Source of the DNA: Harmothoe impar
Lineage: Eukaryota > Annelida > Polychaeta > Phyllodocida > Polynoidae
NCBI GenBank assembly: GCA_947462335.1
Contig: OX381707.1
Location: 79,260,610 to 79,324,609, forward strand
Direction of reading: 5' to 3'
Length of the DNA: 64,000 nt
Made by a program: the position numbers and the translations under genes. The notes under the pieces were generated by a model. That model searched no databases. It worked only from the letters and a program-made list of their open reading frames with translations, and was not told where the DNA came from. Shown here one piece after another: positions 8,907 through 18,130 of this stretch (positions within the stretch are counted from its first letter, which is position 1; each line of letters opens with the position of its first letter).

Positions 8907-8940
8907 GTTAACCCACTGACTGTGCTATTCTGTGTTTCAC

Positions 8941-8961
8941 CCGATCCTGGTCACGGCACCA
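8941..8961 (-). promoter_or_regulatory. primer-binding site, tRNA-His type
   Basis: One base inside the LTR end, the sense strand reads TGGTGCCGTGACC. The plus strand (ending GTCACGGCACCA) matches the 3' end of animal tRNA-His plus CCA in an unbroken run of 12 bases, with more partial matches upstream. The tRNA identity rests on my memory of the conserved tRNA-His acceptor stem. Confidence 0.65.
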
Positions 8962-9027
8962 ATGTAGGGGTTTCATATGCGTACAACACGAACACAGGTT
9001 CCAAATTCGGTTTGAATGCAACAGGTC

Positions 9028-9033
9028 TTTATT
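9028..9033 (-). terminator. LTR polyadenylation signal AATAAA
   Basis: The sense strand carries AATAAA within GATCGAATAAAGACC, downstream of the TATA box and upstream of the LTR end. This is the expected place for a signal used in the 3' copy of the LTR. Confidence 0.55.
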
Positions 9034-9289
9034 CGATCACAGCCTCAAAAGTACACGAAGGTTTCTCACTCGGTTCACTTGGTCTTTCAACCATTCGAAG
9101 ACACACACAGGATTCTATCGATAGTTCGAAGCATTAGCGATACCGGACAGTTAAGCTCTGTGCCAGCATGGCTGGTGCAGAGTCCATAACGTGGGAGGGG
9201 TGTAGGTGCCCCTGTCAAAGCGAAGGTACGAAAGGTGCGGGTCAGAGCTCGTCCTAGGACTAACTGGTGAGGTAGCCAACCTCGGCCTC

Positions 9290-9296
9290 TTATATA
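9290..9296 (-). promoter_or_regulatory. LTR TATA box
   Basis: The sense strand reads GGGTATATAAGAGG here, a canonical TATA box inside the LTR. It lies about 260 bp upstream of the AATAAA signal, so U3 would be the part above about 9265 and R/U5 the part below. The transcription start itself cannot be seen. Confidence 0.6.
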
Positions 9297-9530
9297 CCCT
9301 GAGCGCGGACCAAGCAGTGTCGACGTGGCACTCCTCCGTAGCGCCGTCTGGAGTGCCCTGCCTGGCTCCGCTACCGGATAACCGAAAGGACATGGCTCAG
9401 GTGTTGCCACCTAGTGTCCGTTGGAGGCACTTACCGCTCTGACTCCACGGACCTTATATGTACACGTATTATTCGTGCCCCTACACTTCTATAAACATGA
9501 ACCTTCAGACGAGCGATTGCGGGGTTGGCA

Positions 9531-9660
9531 ATTTGTGCAGCTGAACGGGCAGTCGGCCCACTTTGCAACCCTCTCTCTGTGACAACCCAATATTTACGAC
9601 CCAGAACAGCCTGCTTTATAGCTGGGACTCCACTACCCGAATTTTTGGGCAATTCTCACG
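9531..9660 (+). repeat. dispersed repeat fragment flanking the retroelement
   Basis: The segment containing CCCAATATTTACGACC and CAGAACAGCCTGC recurs, diverged, near 43800 and 60900. The retroelement was therefore inserted into, or next to, an older repeat. Confidence 0.6.
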
Positions 9661-10250
9661 ATCCGATTGAATATGTCTATACAGTTTGCTCAGGTATAAA
9701 CAAAGCCTTCAGAAATCTATCTGGCCGATTAATTCATCCATTTTCTGTATAAACTGTATATATATTGGCATGCAGATCAGACCAATGAAAATCAAACCTG
9801 TTAGATATGGGATCTGGAGCCAAAATAGGCCTTGGTTGCAAAATCGGGACATTAATCGGGACCTAAATCGTCTTACATAGCCTTGGCAATTCTATTTTCC
9901 TCTTGTTTATAAACATACACATTATTCATGTCCGGGACTGCACCAAAAATGTGGACAGAGACACTCTTGACCCCGACCTTATATCTGTGGATGGTGTGGT
10001 AGTGATATTTCTAAGCTGTGATTTATCCCATTTCCGATTTGTCTTTTTAAGGTCCTAAATTCAAAACCCTACCTAGTTTATAGTTTATCAAATTCTCTAC
10101 AAGATGCAATTATTTATATTGCAAGGGTATTTCTGGTTATTGAGAAATCACACATTTTCTGTTCATGACTGCATGAGGAACCCACATGCACGGGGGGGGG
10201 GGGCACTGCATGAACAACCACATCTACGGAGCTTAAATGTGGTTTAAAAT
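9661..10250. other. AT-rich intergenic DNA, no gene seen
   Basis: Only AT-rich sequence and a poly-G run near 10191-10202 are visible. No open frame with protein-like composition is seen on either strand. Confidence 0.6.
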
Positions 10251-10299
10251 CGATGACAAGGTCATGACAATGTCAACCCGACCTTGTCATGATATTTAA

Positions 10300-10525
10300 T
10301 TGCATTTTGGTGATCTCAAAATGTCAATGGCATTTCAGGATATTTAAGCTGATCTTAAATTTGCTCAAAATGTCATATGACATTTTTGTACATTTCAGTT
10401 GGTCTTAAATTTGCTCAAGATGTCATATGACATCTCCATTCATTAAAATTGATTTTAAATTTGCTCAAAATGTCAAATGACATTTCTGTACATTGAAGTT
10501 CATCTTAAATTTACTTAAAATATGC
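10300..10525 (+). repeat. about 50-bp tandem repeat, four to five copies
   Basis: The phrase CTTAAATTTGCTCAAAATG recurs at about 10354, 10403, 10453 and, decayed, 10503. Most units contain the palindrome GTCATATGAC or a variant. The period is about 50 bp. Confidence 0.75.
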
Positions 10526-10599
10526 ATATGCCTACTGCTACAATTAATAGGGGCAGATGAATTTAGAGAGCTCAGTCCAGTCCTAAAGGTGTTTAGGGC

Positions 10600-11340
10600 A
10601 AGGATAGGACCAGGAGGACGCATTAAGAGAGCCCATAACGGGCCTAGAGGTCAGTGCTTCCAACCTCAAAACTTTGAAAATCGTATTTTTAGGCCATTTT
10701 CTGCCTGAAAATCGTATTTATCGTACTCCCTTCACCGCAAACTCGTACCTAAATCGTATTTTTTATCAGGGATCGATACATAACATATATAGTCCTAACA
10801 AGATAGTTTTGAATTCCCCTGAATTTTTCCTAATCTAATCTTAAATCTCCATGACAATGGTGAAAATTGGTGCCTTGTTTTTGGTGTTTCAACGATTTTT
10901 TTCCTGACAAAATGATTTTCTGTTTGGTTGGTGGGGCAATTTGCCTTTTTTTAATGGGAAAATTTGTTAATGCAGCGTTTGTTTCAACAGGTGTGGGATG
11001 TGCCTGCAAAGCTGATAATCAATTTTAAGAAGCCTCTAAAGTATAAGGACTGAAAATCGTACTCAATAAATGTAATATAACAGCAAAATTTATCAAAAAT
11101 CGTACTGGATACCCCAAAATCGTACTAAATGGTACTCAAAATACAAAATCGTATCCAGGCTTAAAATGATGCCAAAAACCGCACTAATACACTTAAATCG
11201 TACTACTTGGCAGCCCTCTGAGGTGTATAGGGCCAGGGTAGGACCAGGAGGACGCATTAAGAGAGCCTAGGACAGCCCTAGTAGTAGTAGTCCCAGAGGT
11301 GTGCAGGCCGGGGTAGGACCAGGAGGATGGATTGAAAGTT
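10600..11340 (+). repeat. interspersed short repeats: TAGGACCAGGAGGA blocks and AAATCGTA motifs
   Basis: The block TAGGACCAGGAGGACGCATT occurs near 10603 and 11246, and a shorter form occurs near 11314. Between them the octamer AAATCGTA (followed by C or T) recurs about eight times between 10678 and 11205. No coding potential is seen. Confidence 0.6.
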
Positions 11341-11374
11341 AAGACCGGCCTCTGTTTTCAAGCATATTTATGAT

Positions 11375-11754
11375 ATATACATGTATACATGTACCTGTAA
11401 ATATAACACAACATGTACTATCTGAAGCTACCAGGTGTGTGTGTGACTGCTACTACCTGCAGCTTGGTTAGTTGCAGTACCAGGATGTTTGAGTTGGTCA
11501 CACCTGGATGCACCCCCCCCCCCCCCACACACACACCACTCATGGAGACAGGTTTGTCTAGAGCAAGCCCTCACCTAGCCAACCTGGCACCTAAGACAAT
11601 GGCCTCTACTTCTGCTGGCCATTCAGGTGTGACCAACACCAACATCCTGGTACCCCAACTAACCAAGCTGTAGGTAGTAGCAGTCACACACACACCTGGT
11701 AGCTTCAGACAATACATGATGTGTTATATTTACAGGTACATGTATACATGTATA
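11375..11754. mobile_element. fold-back element with about 132-bp arms
   Basis: The left arm 11375-11506 and right arm 11623-11754 are near-perfect inverted copies. They begin ATATACATGTATACATG and include ACCAGGTGTGTGTGTGACTG. A spacer of about 116 bp lies between them, with a poly-C run. It is probably a non-autonomous DNA transposon; no transposase frame is present. Confidence 0.75.
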
Positions 11755-12035
11755 TGTTAGAATGTGCATCTGTCTACATTCAACACTGTGGAGGTATGTT
11801 TTTATGTTTCACCTAAAACTATGCACTATTTTTCTATTCATAATGTAGAATCATATATGAAAGCATGTAATCTTAAGTACATGAAAACGGTATTTGATTA
11901 ATTCATTCCAGTCACAGTATGCCTATGATATAGATGGCTTATAACAATGTATTTTTTTCTATTTTCCAGAGGAAGAAGTTACAGGAGGGGCCAACTATAC
12001 ATGTACACCTCATGCTCTCCCTCATCCTGGGATCT

Positions 12036-12115
12036 GTGTGCCGTCCTCCCTGTCCCCCAGGCCGGCATAGGGAAGTCTGGGGGATGTGTGCCGTCCTCCC
12101 TGTCCCCCAGGCCGG
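12036..12115 (+). repeat. 30-bp direct repeat at 50-bp spacing
   Basis: The 30-bp phrase starting GTGTGCCGTCCTCCCTG occurs at 12036 and again at 12086, both ending in CAGGCCGG. Confidence 0.75.
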
Positions 12116-12269
12116 AAGAGGGCAACCTGGGGACTGTATCTTCCAAAAATGATGAAATTGATGAAATGATGCAAATTGTCCCCTCCCCCCCCACCTTCAA
12201 TAAAAAGTTATTATTCAGCTACCTTAAAAAGGTAATACTTCCACGGCATTTTGTCAACAATAAAGCAAA

Positions 12270-12870
12270 ACAAATGCCTTTTCTCATAACATTTTTGTCA
12301 ACATTTAAGTGCAGTAGATACCGTTTTCTCATGGCATTTTTTCAACATTTAAATGCAGTAGATACCGTTTTCTCATGGCATTTTGTCAACATTTAAGTGC
12401 AGTAGATTCCGTTTTCTCATGGCATTTTGTCAACATTTAAATGCAGTAGATACCGTTTTCTCATGGCATTTTGTCAACATTTAAGTGCCGTAGATTCCGT
12501 TTTCTCATGGCATTTTGTCAACATTTAAGTGCAGCAGATACCGTTTTCTCATGGCATTTTGTCAACATTTAAATGCAGTAGATACCGTTTTCTCATGGCA
12601 TTTTGTCAACATTTAAGTGCAGCAGATACTGTTTTCTCATTTCATTTTGTCAACATTTAAGTGCAGCAGATACCGTTTTCTCATGGCATTTTGTCAACAT
12701 TTAAATGCAGTAGATACCGTTTTCTCATGGCATTTTGTCAACATTTAAGTGCAGCAGATACCGTTTTCTCATTTCATTTTGTCAACATTTAAGTGCAGCA
12801 GATACCGTTTTCTCATGGCATTTTGTTAGCTTTAAGTGATGTAAATACTGTTTTCTCATGACTTTTTATC
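12270..12870 (+). repeat. 44-bp tandem minisatellite, about 12-13 copies
   Basis: The unit reads CATTTTGTCAACATTTAAG, then GTGCAGTAGATACCG, then TTTTCTCATGG, with few substitutions, at a constant 44-bp step from about 12275 to 12830. The last copies decay. To the right the sequence ACGGTATCT occurs in inverse orientation (about 12937 and 13018), so the array could fold back on its flank. No spacer/repeat alternation is seen, so it is not a CRISPR array. Confidence 0.9.
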
Positions 12871-14160
12871 ACTTTTAAGTCTGCTTAAACAGTTTTGTTT
12901 GGACCTATAAGTTGTACTTAAATTCCATTAAAAACGGTATCTTGGACATTTAAGTTTTCCTGACAAGGTTGATTAAATGCCATTAAAAATCATTAAATAT
13001 GACATTTAAGCATTAAATACGGTATCTAAGGACAACTTAAAAGCACAAAAATGTCAAGCCTCACGCAGTGGGGGGACGCAGCATTGCGGCTGTTGTTCAC
13101 AGCTTTCTATTCGGTGCGGAGGTGGGGGGGGGGGGGGGGGGTACCCGGGCCAATGACGGCTTGCACAGCAGATCTACACATAGTGTATGTGGATTCTTTA
13201 TACTTCTAGGGAGATGGGTGGTCGTGAGTATATACTATACAAAACTCGGGTTTTGGTCCATATACCAAGATTAAGGGCAGAACTACCCATTAGGCTTGTC
13301 ATACTTTACTCCTTATAGTACCCATCAAGGAGGGTTGGAGGGGGGGGGCGGACTTTAAAATGACAAGTCTAGAGTGGCTGCCACGCATGAGGACGCTGCT
13401 ATGGCTCACACCCTGTGCGGGGGGGGGGGGGGGCAGAGAGAGAGAAATGACGACGCGCCTACAAGTAAAGCTGAGAATAGAAGTGGCAAGAGGGTCATTT
13501 CTTGGCCGCGGCTCAGACCTGTTATTTACAAACATAGACCTGTGGCAGGGTGTACAGTACCCCCCTGTTTAATGCATGTAATTGCTATGGTATACAATTG
13601 AGTCTGATTCGTGAGAATAGCCCCGATTTGTAAATAAAATCGGCTAGTGGAGCCTCACCTTATGATCCTAGTTTAAGGGTAAGCAGCGGTCCCTGGTAAT
13701 ATCGGTCTCTGCCTAAATTGGGCACTCTATTGTAGTATACATCAAGGATCCGAGTTAACATAAATACATTATGTTTTTCGTCGAAATAATGTTTTTAACA
13801 TTATATAACGTTTTGCCATGATAAGGAGCCATCGAGAAACATCATATACTGTTGTATAACATTTTTTTCGTTTACTAGGATATGTGTAGAAAACTACCAA
13901 TGGCACTAAACATGCTATGAAGGCGGCCAATCAGAAGTCTGCATCAGGGTTCTTCACATTGCTCCTTCCTTGAGGCTTAACTCTCTACGCCATGGTCATC
14001 TACTTCCCCAACATGACTCTCCTCTCCTACTCTTGTCTGCTCAAAAAGTGGGTTCCATCGGGTCCAACCATGGTCTTTTACTGTGTATTTCCAATTGGGG
14101 GAAATAAAAGTATTCTTAAAGGAATAAGGTAACTATTAATATGGGGAAATAACAACGTCT
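12871..14160. other. intergenic DNA with poly-G runs, no gene seen
   Basis: The stretch holds two long G runs (about 13125-13141 and 13421-13432). It also has a dispersed-repeat fragment around 13600-13740 (TGGTAATATCGGTC... CCTAAATTGGGCA, recurring at 43880). Open frames in the area are broken by G-runs and do not look like proteins. Confidence 0.55.
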
Positions 14161-15060
14161 ATCTATATTGTGTGCAAACAAACTGTTATGAGCATCCAAC
14201 AGCATGTATAGCATCAACAACTGTACACTTGTCATGTCCTAGAACAATGGTTCATTAACCATACCTGTGGGGTGTTTCACAAGGGGAAAATAGATACAAT
14301 TCATTTAACATGGTTTTTAAGACCAACTTAAGATCACCCAATGTTAATTTTACCTTGGTGTTTCACAAGTTTCAATTGTATCTATGGTCACATACTTCGA
14401 TACAATTGAGACTAACATTTGCTAAAAGTAAGTCAACCTTAATAACCATGTAGCATTAATCTTAAATATGCTCCCCTTGTATGATGATCACATAGGATCA
14501 ACATAGGTATTGTTTAAATGTGTATAACCAGATTATTTTCATCCTGAATAAACAGATATTTGCAGGCATTCCTGTGTGTAGTATGACACATATATTGCAT
14601 GAAAAATCTTGAAAAAAATATGTAAGGAAAATATTAGCGGGCATGGTATGAGCTCCAAGCTAATATGCATTGTGAAACACTTATACATTAGTTGTATCTA
14701 GATTGTAGGCCAAATACCCTGACTTAACATCTTGGTTGTAGACCTTTGTGAAACACTTTTTATAAGCAGTATACAATTGATACAACCAAATGTTAGTCTT
14801 AGTGGTTATATACAATTAACACCTCCTATAGAAACACTTATTCTACAATTAATTGTATGTCCCCCTTGTGAAACACCCCAAAGAACAGCCTGTATGCTGT
14901 TACATCAACGACCTGTCAGCACAACGTAACAGCTGTGTGGTTGAAAGCTATGGCGCTCGATGGGAACTCTAATTCAACCAGGAGCAGCTTTTGTCTCAGT
15001 TACTGAATGACCCTGCACAGTGTCAACACTGAAAATCCATAGGTTGAAAGGGTTAGTCAG
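14160..15060 (+). repeat. old duplicated segment, paralogous to 22640-23180
   Basis: Blocks such as CACTTGTCATGTCCTAGAAC, AATGGTTCATTAA and TGGCGCTCGATGGGAAC match, in the same order, the region 22690-23150 with substitutions. The two copies are interrupted by different insertions: 14268-14880 here and 22798-23076 there. A further homologous block, around 16145-16220, matches 23175-23250. Confidence 0.7.
14268..14880. mobile_element. MITE-like element, TGGGGTGTTTCACAAGGGG ends
   Basis: The ends TGGGGTGTTTCACAAGGGG and CCCCCTTGTGAAACACCCCA are inverted copies. The core of the end (GTTTCACA or TGTGAAAC) recurs at least four more times inside, in both orientations. No transposase frame is present. 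The paralogous segment at 22740 lacks this 613-bp block, which supports insertion. I could not define a clean target duplication. Confidence 0.75.
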
Positions 15061-15503
15061 TAGGGGAGAGAGGGGCACATTGAACCACTTCTGCACATTT
15101 ATTTTTTTCCTGACCATATCAAGGCCATGTGGTCTTTGATGTTGCATCTAGCAGCTACCTTATATCATTGCGCTACATGCGGACCCATGGCAAAGCAAAT
15201 ATAGTCATTTTTTGTATTTCTTTTGATTTTTTGAAAAATAAATCTTTGGGTGGTCCAATGTGCCCCATGCCCTGGGCAGGTTGACCCACCCACCGAGGCA
15301 CATTGAACCACTTATAATAAATAGCTCAAACAATCAGCAATATGGATAAATTATTGAAAGTTTAGGTGGAATTATTTGCTGTTGATACTTTTGCATAGGA
15401 CTGAATATAAAAAACACGTATATTTGCGAAAACATTTTCATTCCACAGGACATTTGGCCCTGCAGATATTCAATATTGCAGAACTGTCCTATTTACGTCA
15501 TAT
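15061..15503. other. repeat-rich intergenic DNA, no gene seen
   Basis: The phrase GGCACATTGAACCACTT occurs at about 15073 and 15297, with an inverted partial copy (GGTCCAATGTGCCCC) near 15255. This suggests another decayed fold-back element. Confidence 0.45.
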
Positions 15504-15834
15504 GGCTGTGTCTCACGACCTTGGGCCAATGTTTTTGTCTCTGACTGGGTGCTGTCTCTGACTGGGTGCCATCTCTGACTGGGTGCCGTCTCTGACCTTG
15601 TGTCAGAGAAAAGTGTTTTTTAATTGTTAACCTATACTCACATATATAAGGATTTGTAAAAATGTTACGGCAGTTGTTGTGTAAGTATAATTAGCCTCCT
15701 GCTCTTGGTAGAAGGTAACTAAACTCCCAAAGTGATGTCCGGTCAGAGACGGCACCCAGTCAGAGACAGCACCTGGTCAGAGACGGCACCCGATCAGAGA
15801 CAAAAACATTGGCCCAAGGTCGTGAGACACAGCC
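15504..15834. mobile_element. iteron MITE, copy 1 (4-bp duplication ATAT)
   Basis: The terminal inverted repeat starts GGCTGTGTCTCACGACC and continues through TTGGGCCAATGTTTTTGTC. Just inside each end lie three 17-bp tandem units (TGTCTCTGACTGGGTGC type), inverted between the two ends. The flanks show ATAT on both sides. The element is 331 bp with no coding potential. Confidence 0.85.
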
Positions 15835-16009
15835 ATATGTGTGTTAGTCACAATGGCAAAGTTAAATTCAAAAATGACTGAGGGGTAAGTCAGTAGTGGC
15901 TAACCTAGGTTCATCATTCGTGTGTTATATTTGTATACTACTAGTTAGTGCCACCCGTAAGATACTATGATGACCGCTCAGTGGCTCCCACTGGAAATTA
16001 AAACACTAA

Positions 16010-16140
16010 GGTGGGTTGGTCAGTACTGACAAACCTGACAATAATAACCTACCTAGGTTCGTCGTACAGGGAGCCAGAAAATGACTAACTAGGTTAGATA
16101 CTAGTGACTGGTCATATAGGGAGCCTAGGAATATCAGTGT
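16010..16140 (+). repeat. dispersed repeat shared with 31510-31620
   Basis: The phrases ACCTAGGTT, AGGGAGCCA and AATGACTAAC appear in the same order in both places, with substitutions and short gaps. Confidence 0.55.
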
Positions 16141-16239
16141 GCACTGTTAGGGAGGCAGGAACACAACCCGTGTGTCAGGCTATGCATGATAGAGCTGTTT
16201 CTGATGGGCTTGTCTAGACTACCATGCCCCCGCCCTGCT

Positions 16240-17301
16240 AAACAGAATAGACTGACCTTCAGAGACTGGGTAATGATATAGGATCTGAATTTCAATTCGG
16301 GACACTATGTCTGTGCTTCACTGGCAATTAGATCATATTCCGTTTCCAATAATATATTCATGCCCATCTTATGATGTTAGTTTCTGATATTATTTCCCTG
16401 TGATTCTCATAAATCGTTAATAGCTCTAAAACTAGTAATACAGTTGGGCACCAATTTGCATTCAAGAATGTGCCGTTAATTATTCATATCATGACCTGCT
16501 AATGATTTGTCTTTCATACCCCGCCCTTATTTTACTTCAGTATATTGTCAGTCTAGAGTGAACATATCACATTTGGACAAATTTTAAGCTAAGCTATATA
16601 GGAAAATCCCTGTTTCTAATGTAACTAGTCTCGCCTCTATGTATACAGGGCCACTGAGTGTGTATTCAGTCAGACACTAGACTAGGTCTCATTCCACTGC
16701 CAATTGGAATCACAGCCTTCTCACCGACTGAATCAAGTCCTACGGTTGAAAGGCATTTCGTACAAAAACCTGTGGCTTGCCCTCTGCCCAGTGCTTGTAG
16801 TAAATTGAGTCTTCCTCACCGTACTAGCTCCTGGATCAGAGGAGGAGAGGAGCGACCTGCCTCTAGTGGAGAAACTGAGAATTAAAATATCTAGGTTACA
16901 TGTACCTAAATGGAATGGCCATGCATAATTTTATGATATCGCAACATTACTACATATGGCAAGTATTGTATTGTTACAGTCACATTATTTCTGAACTCCT
17001 CTATATTTCTGGTAAAGTTTTGGAAATGTGTAAACGTTGAACATGTCCTACACACCTATTATTGGAGGTATGATCAATACGTTGCAATAAATGAATAGCC
17101 GGATGCGTGATATCTAATAAGGACATCGGGGACTCAGAGGAGACACATTGTTTGTGGATGAAAATAAAAAATATATATTCAACTACACATATGAAGTATC
17201 TATGGGCCCTGTCCCAAAGAACTTATATGCAAATTTAGTTCCTATGACTATCACAGGGGGTCAGTAGTGTTCTGTTGAAGGCTTCATTGAGAACCAGTTA
17301 A
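16240..17301. other. AT-rich intergenic DNA, no gene seen
   Basis: No protein-like frame is seen. Around 16440-16520 there are several TAATTA/TAATGA-type motifs, which may be regulatory but are unremarkable in AT-rich DNA. Confidence 0.5.
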
Positions 17302-17477
17302 GGCTCAGTGTTATACGAGTTTCTAACAATTCTTTAACTGGGTGACGTCTTTGACTGGGTGACGTCTTTAACTGGGTGACGTCTTTGACCGGGGGATGTC
17401 TTTGACCGGGGGATGTCTTTGACCGGGAAGCGTTATTATAGCATAAATTAGTTACAAAAAAGTTGTGAGACTGAGCC
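17302..17477. mobile_element. small iteron MITE variant (4-bp duplication TTAA)
   Basis: The short inverted ends GGCTCAGT and ACTGAGCC are flanked on both sides by TTAA. The interior has at least five 17-bp units of CTTTGACTGGGTGACGT/CTTTGACCGGGGGATGT type in one orientation only. The units resemble those of the 15504, 22798 and 25857 elements. Confidence 0.7.
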
Positions 17478-17538
17478 TTAAGTATCGTTTTCCCTCTTGA
17501 GTCAGGTCCTCTGCTCCTCTGTTCCTGCACTGAACTAC

Positions 17539-17660
17539 GTGTTTACACATGGGTTTGGAGTGTTGGTCCCCTGACCAACCCATGTCACCAAGATGGCGAA
17601 GCTATCAAGGCCTCATGGGTTGGTCAGGGGATCCAACACAACAAAGACATGTGTTAACAC
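17539..17660. mobile_element. small palindromic element
   Basis: The ends GTGTTTACACATG and CATGTGTTAACAC are inverted. Inside are GTGTTGGTCCCCTGACCAAC and its inverted partner, and the first of these is itself a hairpin (TTGGTC/GACCAA). A YY1-like AAGATGGCG lies near the centre. Confidence 0.65.
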
Positions 17661-17849
17661 AGTTCTATCATTGTTTAATCGAGTAATTAATAACATAGGC
17701 CCCTATACACCTATCTGTACAGCAGAAACACATTGTAATATGTTAAAATGACCCTATAACAGCCTTAATAACATCAGAGCATGGTGTTGGCCCTCTGACC
17801 AACACCTTGAACTTTGGTCCACTGTTTTCAATGGGAGATGCACAGCCAA

Positions 17850-18130
17850 CCATGATAGAACTGAGAACAACCAGTCCTTATTCCAGACCCATGACCAAGG
17901 CTGAACATGACCAGCCAAATGTCAGTGTACTCTGGCAATGTCCGGCCATCTGAGCTCCTCATTATTCTTGATAAGGTCAATAGTGCCGTTTGGGACCAGC
18001 TGCTAGTAGGGCCCAAGCATGCCCTTCAGTAACCAGGTGATAACAAGGTCAGGTGCATGCCCCTCCAGGATAGTCACATCTCTGGATAAAGAATGCATGA
18101 AGGCAATAATGAAATATATATGAACAAAAG
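17850..18130 (+). repeat. dispersed repeat shared with 25490-25745
   Basis: The phrases GGCAATGTCCGGCCATCTG, CCAAGCA... CCTGCAGTAAC (CCTTCAGTAACC here) and ATGAAGGCA.TAATGAAAT occur in the same order in both copies. A shorter related piece is near 21890-21970. Confidence 0.65.

Larger units (their letters stand above)
1..9485 (-). mobile_element. Ty3/gypsy-type LTR retroelement, 3' end beyond the left edge
   Basis: The minus strand carries, in order, an LTR, a primer-binding site, gag, a CCHC knuckle, an aspartic protease, a reverse transcriptase with YLDD, RNase H, and an integrase with H2C2 and DDE residues. PR-RT-RH-INT is the order of Ty3/gypsy elements. A further long frame (ORF3) follows pol. 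No second copy of the 8963-9485 LTR is seen between 1 and 2590, so the 3' LTR must lie to the left of the window if it exists. The element is GC-richer than its flanks and dense in TTCGA. Gag-pol contains a stop and frame breaks, so this copy is probably defective. That ORF3 belongs to the element is inferred from orientation, composition and the shared TTCGA bias. Confidence 0.85.
8963..9485 (-). repeat. 5' LTR of the gypsy element
   Basis: The block starts TGTAGGGG and ends CCCCTACA on the plus strand, an 8-bp terminal inverted repeat with the TG...CA ends of LTRs. The primer site and gag follow directly inside it on the minus strand. It contains a TATA box and an AATAAA signal in the sense direction. 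It is 523 bp long. The matching 3' LTR is outside the window, so LTR identity and insertion age cannot be judged. The outer flank (9486 onward) is a dispersed repeat also found near 43.8 and 60.9 kb. Confidence 0.85.

Noticed and set aside
11413..11673. 86-codon plus-strand frame
   Set aside because: It runs across the fold-back arm, a poly-C run and the spacer, and is explained by the repeat.
12270..12870. CRISPR-like array
   Set aside because: The units are contiguous 44-bp copies without unique spacers, in a eukaryotic context. It is a minisatellite.
15504..15834. Replication-origin iterons
   Set aside because: The 17-bp units resemble plasmid iterons but sit inside inverted terminal repeats with target duplications, so a transposon reading fits better.
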